From Palsa-1033 sp963735455 (GTDB taxonomy: Bacteria; Chloroflexota; Limnocylindria; Limnocylindrales; CSP1-4), in contig CAVTKZ010000002.1 of NCBI GenBank assembly GCA_963735455.1, forward strand, positions 1,426,001 to 1,490,000: a stretch of 64,000 nt of DNA, in the 5' to 3' direction. Under the pieces are notes generated by a model that searched no databases, had not been told where the DNA came from, and saw only the letters and a program-made list of their open reading frames with translations. Positions 55,507 through 63,754 of the stretch are shown here, in pieces. Positions within the stretch are counted from its first letter, which is position 1, and each line of letters starts with the position of its first letter. The position numbers were made by a program, and so were the translations under genes.

Positions 55507-55711
55507 GGGAATCGACCTGTCTCCTCGACTAGTCGTCGCGCGCATCAGGGGGTGAGGAGGCGATTGTCGGCCTTCCGGGACCATCCCGTCCAGCCGGACC
55601 AACATCGGTCGGCGGCCGGAAATGGTCGCGGCCTCACGCGCTTCGGGATTCGTCGCGGCCCGGCCATCGTGGATAATGGCCCGGCCCCGGCAGGCTGGAT
55701 GAGGGATCAGC

Positions 55712-57385
55712 GTGATCGTCTGTACAAACTGCGGACACGAGAACCCCGACGACGCGACCTTCTGCGCCTCGTGCAACGCGTTCCTCGAATGGAGCGGCGC
55801 CCGGGCAACCGACCCGGCCAAAGCCGCCGAGGCGCTGGGAACGTCCGCCGAGGCACTGGGCACCTCGCCGGCGGACGGCGCCCCGTCGGCCGCCGACGCC
55901 CAGGCGGAGCCGGGACTCTCGGCCCCCGAGCCCGGGCCACCGGCACCAGCCGCGCCGGCGCCCGCTGCTCCTCCTCCTCCGGCCGCGCCGCCGGTTGAGC
56001 CTGTCCGTCCTGCAACACCGCCGCCTCCCCCGCCGCTCGCCGCCCGACCGCCGGCACCGGTCGTCCCGCCACCGCCACCGCCACCGGCGGCGATCGAGCC
56101 CCCTGCTCGCGCGCCGGTCGCACCCCGCAAGGGCGATGCCGGCCGGGCCGCCAGCCCACCCGAAGTCGCGCCCGGGCCGGCCAGGCCGGCCGTCCGGCTC
56201 GCGGCCGCCCCGAGCGGGCCACCCGCCGCCGCCCCGATCCCGGGCGGGATCACCTGCGCCAACTGCGGCACGGCGAATGATCCGGGACGGGTCTATTGCG
56301 TGTACTGCGGCGAAGAGCTCCGGGCCACGGCCGTGGCCGCGCCGCCTCCGCCACCGGCCGCCGGCCGGCGAATCCCGGTCGCGGCGCTGGTCGCGGGAGC
56401 CGCCGTCCTGGTCGTCGCCGTCGCCGCCTTCGTCGTCCTCAAGGGCGGCTCGGCAGCCCCGTCGCCGTCGCCGACTACGGCGCCCAGCGTCGCGATCGTC
56501 GGGCCCACCGCCAGCCCGGGCCCGAGCACGTCGGCCGCTCCTTCGGCCTCGGCGACGCCGGTCCCCTTGCCGATCCCCAACCGCTCGATCGCCTTTGCCC
56601 AGACCACCAGCGGCACGAACATCTGGGTGATCCCGGGGGCGGGCGGCAAGGCCACCCAGCTGACCAAGGCCGGCACGAACAGCGGCCCGGCCTGGTCGCG
56701 CGACGCGACGAAGATCGCCTGGATGCGGCGCCTGGCACCGTCGACCACCGAGGAGATGTGGGTGATGAACGCCAACGGCAGCGGGGCGAAGGCGCTGACC
56801 ACGAGCGCCCACACCCTCAAGGCGCCGTCCTGGTCGCCGACCGGCGATCGGATCGCGTTCATGGCCTCGTTCACCGATTCCTCGACCCAGATCTGGATCA
56901 TCCCGGTTGCCGGCGGATCTGCCGTGCGGCTCACCAACGTGGCCGGCGGGGCAAGCGAGCCGAGCTGGTCGCCCGACGGCCGTGCGATCGCCTACGTGGC
57001 CACCGTCAATGGCCACCAGAACCTGTGGCAGGCCAATCCGGACGACCCATCGGCCGCACCCATCCAGCTGACCGACTCGACGACCGGACTGGACGAGTCG
57101 CCGAACTGGTCGCCCGACGGCAAGCGGCTCGCCTTCGACAGCACCCGCGATGGGACCGACCGGATCTACGTGGCCAACGCCGACGGCTCCAGTCCCCAGG
57201 CCGTCACCGGGACCTCGCTGGCCGCCTCGTGGCCGGCCTGGTCACCGGACGGCAGCCAGATCGCCTTCCAGGGAAAGAAGGGCACGGACTCGGACCTGTA
57301 CGTCATGGCGGCCGACGGCTCCAAAGCCCCGGTCGACATCAGCCCGGACCTCAAGCACAACGCCTTCGACGCCGCCTGGTGGTGA
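55712..57385 (+). CDS. Bitopic protein: two zinc ribbons, TM helix, external TolB-like propeller
   Basis: 557 residues. Zinc ribbon 1 uses C4, C7, C18 and C21; zinc ribbon 2 uses C182, C185, C196 and C199, separated by a very proline-rich linker. A single transmembrane helix lies at about 221-243, followed by a Ser/Pro/Thr linker and a PD40/TolB-like beta-propeller (about 290-557) with repeated PSWSPTGDRIAF, PSWSPDGRAIAY, PNWSPDGKRLAF and PAWSPDGSQIAF blades. No signal peptide precedes the ribbons, so the propeller should face outward. The GTG start has GAGGG upstream. It sits next to the eCIS locus and is followed at once by a second bitopic protein. Confidence 0.88.
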   Translation: MIVCTNCGHENPDDATFCASCNAFLEWSGARATDPAKAAEALGTSAEALGTSPADGAPSAADAQAEPGLSAPEPGPPAPAAPAPAAPPPPAAPPVEPVRPATPPPPPPLAARPPAPVVPPPPPPPAAIEPPARAPVAPRKGDAGRAASPPEVAPGPARPAVRLAAAPSGPPAAAPIPGGITCANCGTANDPGRVYCVYCGEELRATAVAAPPPPPAAGRRIPVAALVAGAAVLVVAVAAFVVLKGGSAAPSPSPTTAPSVAIVGPTASPGPSTSAAPSASATPVPLPIPNRSIAFAQTTSGTNIWVIPGAGGKATQLTKAGTNSGPAWSRDATKIAWMRRLAPSTTEEMWVMNANGSGAKALTTSAHTLKAPSWSPTGDRIAFMASFTDSSTQIWIIPVAGGSAVRLTNVAGGASEPSWSPDGRAIAYVATVNGHQNLWQANPDDPSAAPIQLTDSTTGLDESPNWSPDGKRLAFDSTRDGTDRIYVANADGSSPQAVTGTSLAASWPAWSPDGSQIAFQGKKGTDSDLYVMAADGSKAPVDISPDLKHNAFDAAWW

Positions 57386-57392
57386 CCCGCTG

Positions 57393-58922
57393 ATGCCGGC
57401 CACGGTCGAGCTCGTCAACACGGCGCTCAGCGTCGGGCCAGGCAGCACGGTCAGCGCCACGATCCGGCTGCGCAATACCGGCCGGATCGTCGACGAGTTC
57501 ACGCTCGTCCCGGTCGGCGAGTTCGCCCCCTGGATGACGGTCGAGCCGGCCAGCCTGCCGCTCTTCCCGGACGCGGTCGGGGAGGTCCGGGTCACCTTCC
57601 AGCCGCCCCGTGCCAGCACGCCGGCGGCCGGCTCGTACCCGTTTGCCGTTCGAGTCCGCTCACGCGAGGACGCCGCCTTCTCGTACGTCGCCGAAGGCCG
57701 GATCCAGGTCCAGCCACTCCTCGCGGTCAGCGCCCGGATGACGCCTCGGACCTCGAGCGGCGGCCGCCTGTCTCACTCCGGGACGCACCGGGTCGAGATC
57801 GACAATGCCGGCAACCTGCCGGCCACGGTCGACGTGACCGGCGGGGATCCTGACGAGCGGCTGACGGTCCAACCAGACCAACCCCGGGTGGTGGTGCCCG
57901 CCGGGGGCAGCGCCCTGGTCCGGGTCAAGGTCAAGGCCCGCAAAGGCATGCTCCAGGGCAGCCCTGTGACGATCCCCTTCCAGGTCGTCGTCTCGCCGGC
58001 CGGAGCGGCCCCGGTCATGCTCGACGGATCGCTCAGCCAACGGGCCGTCCTGCCCTCGGGCATGGGCCAGGTCCTGATCGCGATCGTGCCCCTCCTCGTC
58101 GTTGCCTTCATCGCCAAGACCGTCATCGACAACGTGACCAAGGCGAATGCCAGCCCCAGCCCGTCGGGGATCGCACTGGCCACGCCCAGCCCGACGCCAA
58201 CGCCCAGCCCCAGCCCGACTCCCGCCCCCAGCGCGTCCGCCGCCCCGAGTCCCAGCCCGACGCCGGTCATCCCGCTGGCCGACGCGACGTTCCGGGGCCT
58301 GGGCCTGTTCGACCCGGCCGGCGATGGCAACCCCTCAGCGACGTTCGGCTTCCACGTCGATGGCGGCGGGACGATCAACGCCAGGGCCCTGATCGCCAGT
58401 GGCCCGCTCAAGATCTGCATCGGGCAGCAGGGCCATACGCCGACCTGTGGAACGGGCGCGACCGGACTGCTGGTGAAGAAGGCGACGACCGCGGCCGGGA
58501 CCTGGACGGTCAGCCTGGTCGGGGCCAGCAACGGCAACTCGTCGACGGTCGATTTCGAGCTGACCTATCCGGCGGCATCGCCCTCGCTCGAGATCAGCGG
58601 TATCCCGTTCGCCGGCTCGATGGCAAAGACGGGCCTCGACCTGACGATGGTCGCCACGGGCTCGGGAGCCCTGACCCTCAATGCCAGCTGGGGCGTGACC
58701 CGGCCCGATCCGAACGTGGTCCTGTCGCCGTTCAGCTCGTACGACCTGCGCTTCCTGAACGTGGCCCAGCCGGGGACCCCGATCACCTCATCGGGCGACA
58801 ACGCGACGAGCGCCACGGCGCCGGCCAACTTCATGCTCCCCCCGAACGCCTACGACCTGACCCTGACCAGTCGCAATTCGACCAACGACCTGGTCCTCGA
58901 CGGGACGGTGGCCTGGCCCTAG
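57393..58922 (+). CDS. Bitopic protein with internal Ig-like domains and external beta domain (COG1470-like)
   Basis: 509 residues from ATG 57393, 7 bp after the previous stop. Two Ig-like/NEW3-type domains (about 1-110 and 111-215: ATVELVNTALSVGPGSTVSA, SHSGTHRVEIDNAGNLPATV) precede one transmembrane helix (about 226-246), a long Ser/Pro/Thr repeat linker (250-293) and a beta-rich C-terminal domain (about 295-509). There is no signal peptide, so the Ig-like part should be cytoplasmic and the C-terminal domain outside. From memory, Streptomyces contractile systems use a bitopic membrane protein (CisA) to connect the particle to the membrane; the layout here is compatible, but homology is not shown. 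Confidence 0.8.
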   Translation: MPATVELVNTALSVGPGSTVSATIRLRNTGRIVDEFTLVPVGEFAPWMTVEPASLPLFPDAVGEVRVTFQPPRASTPAAGSYPFAVRVRSREDAAFSYVAEGRIQVQPLLAVSARMTPRTSSGGRLSHSGTHRVEIDNAGNLPATVDVTGGDPDERLTVQPDQPRVVVPAGGSALVRVKVKARKGMLQGSPVTIPFQVVVSPAGAAPVMLDGSLSQRAVLPSGMGQVLIAIVPLLVVAFIAKTVIDNVTKANASPSPSGIALATPSPTPTPSPSPTPAPSASAAPSPSPTPVIPLADATFRGLGLFDPAGDGNPSATFGFHVDGGGTINARALIASGPLKICIGQQGHTPTCGTGATGLLVKKATTAAGTWTVSLVGASNGNSSTVDFELTYPAASPSLEISGIPFAGSMAKTGLDLTMVATGSGALTLNASWGVTRPDPNVVLSPFSSYDLRFLNVAQPGTPITSSGDNATSATAPANFMLPPNAYDLTLTSRNSTNDLVLDGTVAWP

Positions 58923-58946
58923 CGGTCAAGCCTTAGCGGTCGCGCC

Positions 58947-61739
58947 TTAGCGGTCGCGCTCGGCGGCTGAGGCCAGGGCGGCCTGCGCGGCGGCCAGCCG
59001 GGCGACCGGCACCCGGAACGGCGAACAGGAGACATAGTCGAGGCCGATCCGCTCGCACTTGGCGATCGACTCCGGGTCGCCGCCGTGCTCGCCGCAGATC
59101 CCCAGCTCCAGGTCGGGCCGGGTCGCCCGGCCCTTGTCGACGGCGATCTTCATCAGGCCTACCACGGCATCGTCGAGGGTCTGGAACGGGTTGGCCGGAA
59201 GGATGTGGTCCTCGACGTACTTGAGCAGGAAGCCGCCCTCGGCGTCGTCGCGGCTGTAGCCGAAGGTCATCTGGGTCAGGTCGTTGGTGCCGAAGCTGAA
59301 GAACGCCGCGTCCGCCGCGATCAGGTCGGCGGTCAGGGCTCCGCGCGGGACCTCGATCATCGTCCCGAACTTGTAGTCGAGGGCCACCCCGGCGGCGCCG
59401 GCCACGGCCTGCGCCTCGCGCTCCAGGATCCGCTTGGTGGCCGACAGCTCGTTCACGTGGCCAACGAGCGGGATCATGATCTTGGCGATCGGATGGCCGC
59501 CGGCCCGGGTCACGGCGATCTGGGCGTTGAGGATCGCCCGGGTCTGGATCTTCACGAAGTCGGGGATCATCAGGCCCAGCCGGCAGCCGCGCAGGCCGAG
59601 CATCGGGTTCTGCTCGCGCATCGACTCGACCACCGCCAGGACCTCGCGGGCCCGGGCGTACTCGGGGTCGCTCTCGGAGGTGCCCCGCTCGCGCAGCTCG
59701 GTCACCTCGACGAGCAGGTCGTCGTGGTTGGGCAGGAACTCGTGCAGCGGCGGGTCGATCAGGCGGACGACGACGGGCAGGCCGTCCATCGCCTTGAAGA
59801 TGCCCTCGAAGTCGCCCTGCTGGAGGACCTCCAGCTGGCCCATCGCGGCATCGAAGCGGGCGACGATCGCCAGCTCCTCGGCGTTCAGCTCCTCGCCCGC
59901 GTCGCGGCGGGCCTTGGCCCGGGTCGCGGCATTGGCCACCAGGATCGCGCCGCGCACGATCTCCAGCCGCTCGCCCTCACGGAACATGTGCTCGGTCCGG
60001 CACAGGCCGATGCCCTGGGCGCCGTAGGTCCGGGCGAGGGCCGCCTCCTCGGGCTTGTCGGCGTTGGTCCATACGCCCATCCGCCGGATGCCGTCGGCCC
60101 AGTCGAGGATCGTGCGCAGGTTGGGTTGGTCCTCGAAGCGCGCCGAGACGGTCGGCATCGAGCCCAGGAAGACTTCGCCGGTCGAGCCATCGACGCTGAT
60201 CCAGTCGCCTTCCTTGAACGTGACGCCCGATTCAATGCTGTGGGCGGTGCCGGCGGCATAGTCAACGACCAGCTCGGCACAGCCGGCCACGCACGGCTTG
60301 CCGATCTGGCGGGCGACGACGGCGGCATGCGAGGTCGCGCCGCCCCGGGCGGTGAGGATGCCCTGGGCGACGGCCATCCCATGGAAGTCGTCGGGTGACG
60401 TCTCGATCCGGACCAGGACGACCCTCTCGCCGCGGGCCACCCAGGCCACCGCGTCGTCGGCCGAGAAGACCGCCCGGCCGACTGCGGCGCCGGGCGAAGC
60501 GTTCAGGCCCCGGGCGATCCGCGTGGCGCTGGCCCGGGCGGCGGGATCGTACTGGTCGCGCAGGAGCTGGTCGACGTGGGCCGGCTCGATCCGGCCAATC
60601 GCCTCCTCCTTCGTGATCACGCCCTCGCCGACCATGTCGACCGCGATCTTCACGGCCGCCGCGGCCGTCCGCTTGGCGCTCCGGGTCTGGAGCATATAGA
60701 GCCGCCCGCGCTCGATCGTGAACTCCAGGTCCTGGACGTCGCGGTAATGGCGCTCGAGGCGCTCGGCGATCTGCTGGAACTCGGCATACGCCTGGGGCAG
60801 GTCGCGGGCCAGGTTGCTGATCTTCTGGGGCGTCCGGATGCCGGCCACGACATCCTCGCCCTGGGCGTTGGTCAGGTACTCGCCGTAGAGGACCTTCTCG
60901 CCGGTATTCGGGTCGCGGGTGAAGGCGACGCCGGTGCCCGAGTCGTCGCCCATGTTGCCGAAGACCATCGTCACGATGTTCACGGCCGTGCCCAGGTCGT
61001 GGCGGATCTTCTGGTTCTCGCGATAGTCGTGGGCGCGCTTGCCGAACCACGAGGCGAAGACGGCCTTGATCGCCAGGTCGAGCTGGTCGAGCGGGTCGCT
61101 CGGGAAGTCGCGGCCGGTGTCGGCCTTGACGATCTTCCTGAACTCCTCGCTCACCTGCTCGAGGGCCTTCGCGTCGAGGTCGGTGTCCTGCTTCGCGCCG
61201 TGGCTCGACTTGGCGTGGTCCAGGGCCTCGTCGAACTTCTCGGCATCGACGCCCATCACGATCCGGCCGAACATCTGGATGAAGCGCCGGTAGGCGTCCC
61301 AGCCGAAGCGCTCGTTGCCGGTCAGGGCGATCAGGCCGTGCAGGGTGTGCTCGTTGAGACCCAGGTTGAGGACGGTGTCCATCATTCCCGGCATCGAGAA
61401 TTTCGCCCCCGAGCGGACCGACACGAGGAGCGGGTTGGCCGGATCGCCGAAGCCCTTGCCGCTCAGGCGCTCGACCTCCTTGACGGCGTCGAGGACGTCC
61501 TGCCAGAGGCCGTCGGGCAGCTTCTCGCCGGCCGCGAAGTAGTCGTTGCAGGCCTCGGTCGTGATCGTGAAGCCGGGCGGCACCGGCAGCCCGGCGATCG
61601 TCATCTCGGCCAGGCCGGCGCCTTTGCCCCCGAGCAGGTCGCGCATCGCCGCGCTGCCCTCGGCCCGTCCGCCGCCCCAGGCGTAGATGTAGCGCTTCGC
61701 GGCGACGTGGGCCCGGTCGGTCGTGGCAGTCTCGGTCAT
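58947..61739 (-). CDS. ppdK: Pyruvate, phosphate dikinase
   Basis: 930 residues. Interconverts pyruvate + ATP + Pi and PEP + AMP + PPi. The N-terminal ATP-grasp domain (about 15-380) includes LLGGKGAGLAEM and VSVRSGAKFSMPGMMDTVLN. The central phosphohistidine domain carries the swivelling H471 in ARGGATSHAAVVARQ. The C-terminal TIM barrel has EHMFREGER, the catalytic Cys region GICGEHGGDP, and SFGTNDLTQMTFGYSRDD. It is intact and of normal length. It is transcribed alone, with repeated TCGTGCGG elements in its 5' leader. Confidence 0.98.
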   Translation of the reverse strand: MTETATTDRAHVAAKRYIYAWGGGRAEGSAAMRDLLGGKGAGLAEMTIAGLPVPPGFTITTEACNDYFAAGEKLPDGLWQDVLDAVKEVERLSGKGFGDPANPLLVSVRSGAKFSMPGMMDTVLNLGLNEHTLHGLIALTGNERFGWDAYRRFIQMFGRIVMGVDAEKFDEALDHAKSSHGAKQDTDLDAKALEQVSEEFRKIVKADTGRDFPSDPLDQLDLAIKAVFASWFGKRAHDYRENQKIRHDLGTAVNIVTMVFGNMGDDSGTGVAFTRDPNTGEKVLYGEYLTNAQGEDVVAGIRTPQKISNLARDLPQAYAEFQQIAERLERHYRDVQDLEFTIERGRLYMLQTRSAKRTAAAAVKIAVDMVGEGVITKEEAIGRIEPAHVDQLLRDQYDPAARASATRIARGLNASPGAAVGRAVFSADDAVAWVARGERVVLVRIETSPDDFHGMAVAQGILTARGGATSHAAVVARQIGKPCVAGCAELVVDYAAGTAHSIESGVTFKEGDWISVDGSTGEVFLGSMPTVSARFEDQPNLRTILDWADGIRRMGVWTNADKPEEAALARTYGAQGIGLCRTEHMFREGERLEIVRGAILVANAATRAKARRDAGEELNAEELAIVARFDAAMGQLEVLQQGDFEGIFKAMDGLPVVVRLIDPPLHEFLPNHDDLLVEVTELRERGTSESDPEYARAREVLAVVESMREQNPMLGLRGCRLGLMIPDFVKIQTRAILNAQIAVTRAGGHPIAKIMIPLVGHVNELSATKRILEREAQAVAGAAGVALDYKFGTMIEVPRGALTADLIAADAAFFSFGTNDLTQMTFGYSRDDAEGGFLLKYVEDHILPANPFQTLDDAVVGLMKIAVDKGRATRPDLELGICGEHGGDPESIAKCERIGLDYVSCSPFRVPVARLAAAQAALASAAERDR

Positions 61740-61771
61740 CGGGGCTGGAGCTCCTTCAGGCGACGCTCAGG

Positions 61772-61831
61772 TCGTGCGGGGCGTTCGTGCGGCGCCGGTG
61801 CGGCGCCGTGTCGTGCGGCCGCGTCGTGCGA
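61772..61831. repeat. Five short direct repeats upstream of ppdK
   Basis: TCGTGCGG or close variants occur at 61772, 61785, 61796 (CGGTGCGG), 61811 and 61824 (TCGTGCGA), spaced 11-15 bp. They lie 33-92 bp ahead of the ppdK start. They could bind a regulator or simply be slipped-strand repeats. Confidence 0.6.
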
Positions 61832-62404
61832 CGGCTAGGCCCGATTGTACCCGTGGACCCTGCGAGCCTCCGGTTGTGGATCGGTTGCGGGGGTGTGGTG
61901 CGGCGCGAGGCGTCGGAGCCGCACTCGCGTCAGGTCGCTGAAGCCCGCAAGGCGCCCAAACATGACCCCCATGCGTAGCTGGCAGCTTGAACGCGCCGAA
62001 TCGGGCTGGTACGTCCAGAGGGGCCCGGCCGCGGGCCGCCGTTGAGCACGAAATCCGCCCGCACCGGTCGATCGAGGCTCCGACTGGGCGCCGTCGCATG
62101 CCGCTTCGAGCCGTTTCGCCGTCAGCTAAGCATGGTGGTCATATTCGCGCGCTCAGCCCCCGGCGCGCAGCAGCACGTCGATCGACGCGGTCCTGGCGGC
62201 ATGTTCGCCAAGGCTCCGGATATCAGCCACACGATTAGCATCGGCCCTTGAGGCTCCTCAGCGCACCGACTTCGGCCTCGGCAGGTGGCGTCGGCCACGA
62301 GTCCGTGCGTGATCCGTCCGACATGCCTCCGCCAGTCGGCGGCGAACACACTCCTTGGCGCGCCCGCTAATCGTGGCACTGATCCGACGTACGTCAGACG
62401 CCTC
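61832..62404. other. Gene-poor stretch with imperfect inverted repeats
   Basis: No frame has convincing coding character; base composition is less GC-rich and stops are more frequent. It contains a 30-bp inverted repeat pair (61952-61981 and 62123-62152) and a shorter related copy near 62194. It may hold the remains of a small mobile or MITE-like element, plus the ppdK promoter. Confidence 0.5.
61952..62152. repeat. About 200-bp segment bounded by 30-bp imperfect inverted repeats
   Basis: The arm at 61952-61981 matches the reverse complement of 62123-62152 at 25 of 30 positions, with shared cores CATG/TATG-ACC-CC-ATGC and TAGCTG. A partial third copy (13 of 15 positions) lies at 62194-62209 in the orientation of the second arm. 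No transposase is visible between the arms. Confidence 0.6.
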
Positions 62405-62803
62405 TCACCGCCGCAGCTCGTCGATCGACGCCGTCGCTACAACGCCTGCGACGCTCCTGGAGAGCTTGGCGTCGAGCGTGATCAGCGCGTCGCCCTGGAG
62501 CTGAGTGAGGGCGACGTACTCGGCGTTGTAGGTCGAGGCCCAGCCGAGCCGGTCCGCGATCTCCCAGGCCCGCCGTCGGAGCACGCCGTCGCCAAGGAGC
62601 CGGATCGGGAGCTTGTTGATCCAGGCCAGCCGGTTGCGCGCGACGTCAGCGCTGAGCTCGCCCCGCTGGACCGCTTCGTGAAGCGCGGACAGCACCTGCG
62701 AGCGAAGGAGCGTCGGCGCCAGGAGCTGGTGTTCGGCCGGGATCGCCACCCCCGCCTTCGCCAGCTCGAGGACGGCGCTCGCGTCGACCACGAACCTGGT
62801 CAC
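62405..62803 (-). CDS. PIN-domain (VapC-like) nuclease without a visible antitoxin
   Basis: 132 residues from GTG 62803. The PIN fold is shown by FVVDASAVLELAKAG (first catalytic Asp), LAPTLLRSQVLSALHEAVQR, GWASTYNAEYVALTQLQGDA and LITLDAKLSR (C-terminal acidic cluster). These are the metal-binding acids of VapC-type ribonucleases. It follows the NADP reductase by one base on the same strand, and no VapB-like gene lies on either side. It may use a distant antitoxin or be a stand-alone nuclease. Confidence 0.88.
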   Translation of the reverse strand: MTRFVVDASAVLELAKAGVAIPAEHQLLAPTLLRSQVLSALHEAVQRGELSADVARNRLAWINKLPIRLLGDGVLRRRAWEIADRLGWASTYNAEYVALTQLQGDALITLDAKLSRSVAGVVATASIDELRR

Positions 62804-62804
62804 G

Positions 62805-63641
62805 CTACTCGTCGTCGTTGACGGCGGGGTCCACGCCCTCGGCGGCGGCCATCTTGGGCTCCTTGCCTTTCGGCCAGTAGAGCTCCTTGCGGATCGACTC
62901 CTCAGGGAAGCCCAGGGCCTGGAACGTGGCATCGGCGTTCAGGATCATGTCGGGGTTGCCGCAGATGTAGGCGATCGCGTTGTCGGGGGTCAGGCCGAAC
63001 TCGCGGACGACCGGCTCGACGATCGACTCGACCCGGCCCAGCCTGCCCGTCCAGCCGGCATTCCGCGGATCGGCGGCCCTCGAGACCGAAGGCAGGTACG
63101 TGACCGGGAACGCCCCGTCGCGCTGCCAGCCCTCGACCAGGTCGCGATAGCCGAGCTCGTCCTGGTATGAGACGCCGTTCAGGAAGAGGGCCGGCCGCGG
63201 CGAGCCGTCGATGATCAGGGTCCGGATCATCGACACGAAGGGGGCGTTGCCGGTGCCTGACGAGATGAACAGGTGGGTCCGGGCATCGTCGGGCTGGAGC
63301 ATGAACTTGCCCTTGGGGCCGATCATCCGCATCCGGTGGCCGAGGGGCAACTCCCAGAGCAGGGGCGTGAACAGGCCGCCCTCGACGAGCCGGATATACA
63401 GCTCGTAGCCGTCGGCGGCGGTTCGCGGCGACGACGCCACGGAGTACGGTCGCTGGACCATCCGGCCGCCGGCCAGGACGCCGATCGTCATGTACTGGCC
63501 GGGCTCGAAGGGCACCGGCTCGGCGTCGAAGCGGATGGTGAAATAGGCCAGGCTGGACGTCTCGTCGGAACGCGCGACAAGGGTCGCGTTGTATTGCGGC
63601 GCGTCGGCCTCCACCTGGCCCGGATCGATCACGTCGAGCAC
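62805..63641 (-). CDS. Ferredoxin/flavodoxin-NADP+ reductase family protein
   Basis: 278 residues from GTG 63641, which follows the small membrane ORF stop by one base and has AGAGG upstream; ATG 63665 is possible but overlaps that ORF. The FAD-binding motif RPYSVASSP, a preceding FEPGQYMTIGV strand and the nucleotide-binding FISSGTGNAPFVSMI motif define the FNR fold. IAYICGNPDMI lies at the pyridine-nucleotide site and the protein ends in a charged tail. It transfers electrons between NADPH and ferredoxin or flavodoxin. Confidence 0.93.
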   Translation of the reverse strand: MLDVIDPGQVEADAPQYNATLVARSDETSSLAYFTIRFDAEPVPFEPGQYMTIGVLAGGRMVQRPYSVASSPRTAADGYELYIRLVEGGLFTPLLWELPLGHRMRMIGPKGKFMLQPDDARTHLFISSGTGNAPFVSMIRTLIIDGSPRPALFLNGVSYQDELGYRDLVEGWQRDGAFPVTYLPSVSRAADPRNAGWTGRLGRVESIVEPVVREFGLTPDNAIAYICGNPDMILNADATFQALGFPEESIRKELYWPKGKEPKMAAAEGVDPAVNDDE

Positions 63642-63642
63642 C

Positions 63643-63747
63643 TCAGCCTCTGGCCGCAGCGGCATAGACCCAGGCCCCGGCCGCGATCCCGACGAATGCC
63701 GCGATCGCCAGCCAGGGCGGCGCGGAGCGGTTCGGCGTGGTGATCAT
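63643..63747 (-). CDS. 34-residue single-pass membrane ORF
   Basis: ATG 63747, eight bases after the glycyl-tRNA synthetase stop, gives MITTPNRSAPPWLAIAAFVG then IAAGAWVYAAAARG. It is a single hydrophobic helix with a basic C-terminal residue. It ends one base before the reductase GTG. The tight spacing on both sides supports translation, but it is very short. Confidence 0.5.
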   Translation of the reverse strand: MITTPNRSAPPWLAIAAFVGIAAGAWVYAAAARG

Positions 63748-63754
63748 CGGGCGC

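Noticed and set aside
55546..56271. N-terminal extension of the MalT-like regulator by about 240 residues
   Set aside because: The extension is antisense to the zinc-ribbon protein's proline-rich region and shows only Gly/Ala/Ser composition; the conserved domain starts after 55506.
61845..62250. Several short open frames in the ppdK-PIN gap
   Set aside because: All are below about 110 residues with no ribosome-binding sites or recognisable motifs, and they overlap one another in different frames.
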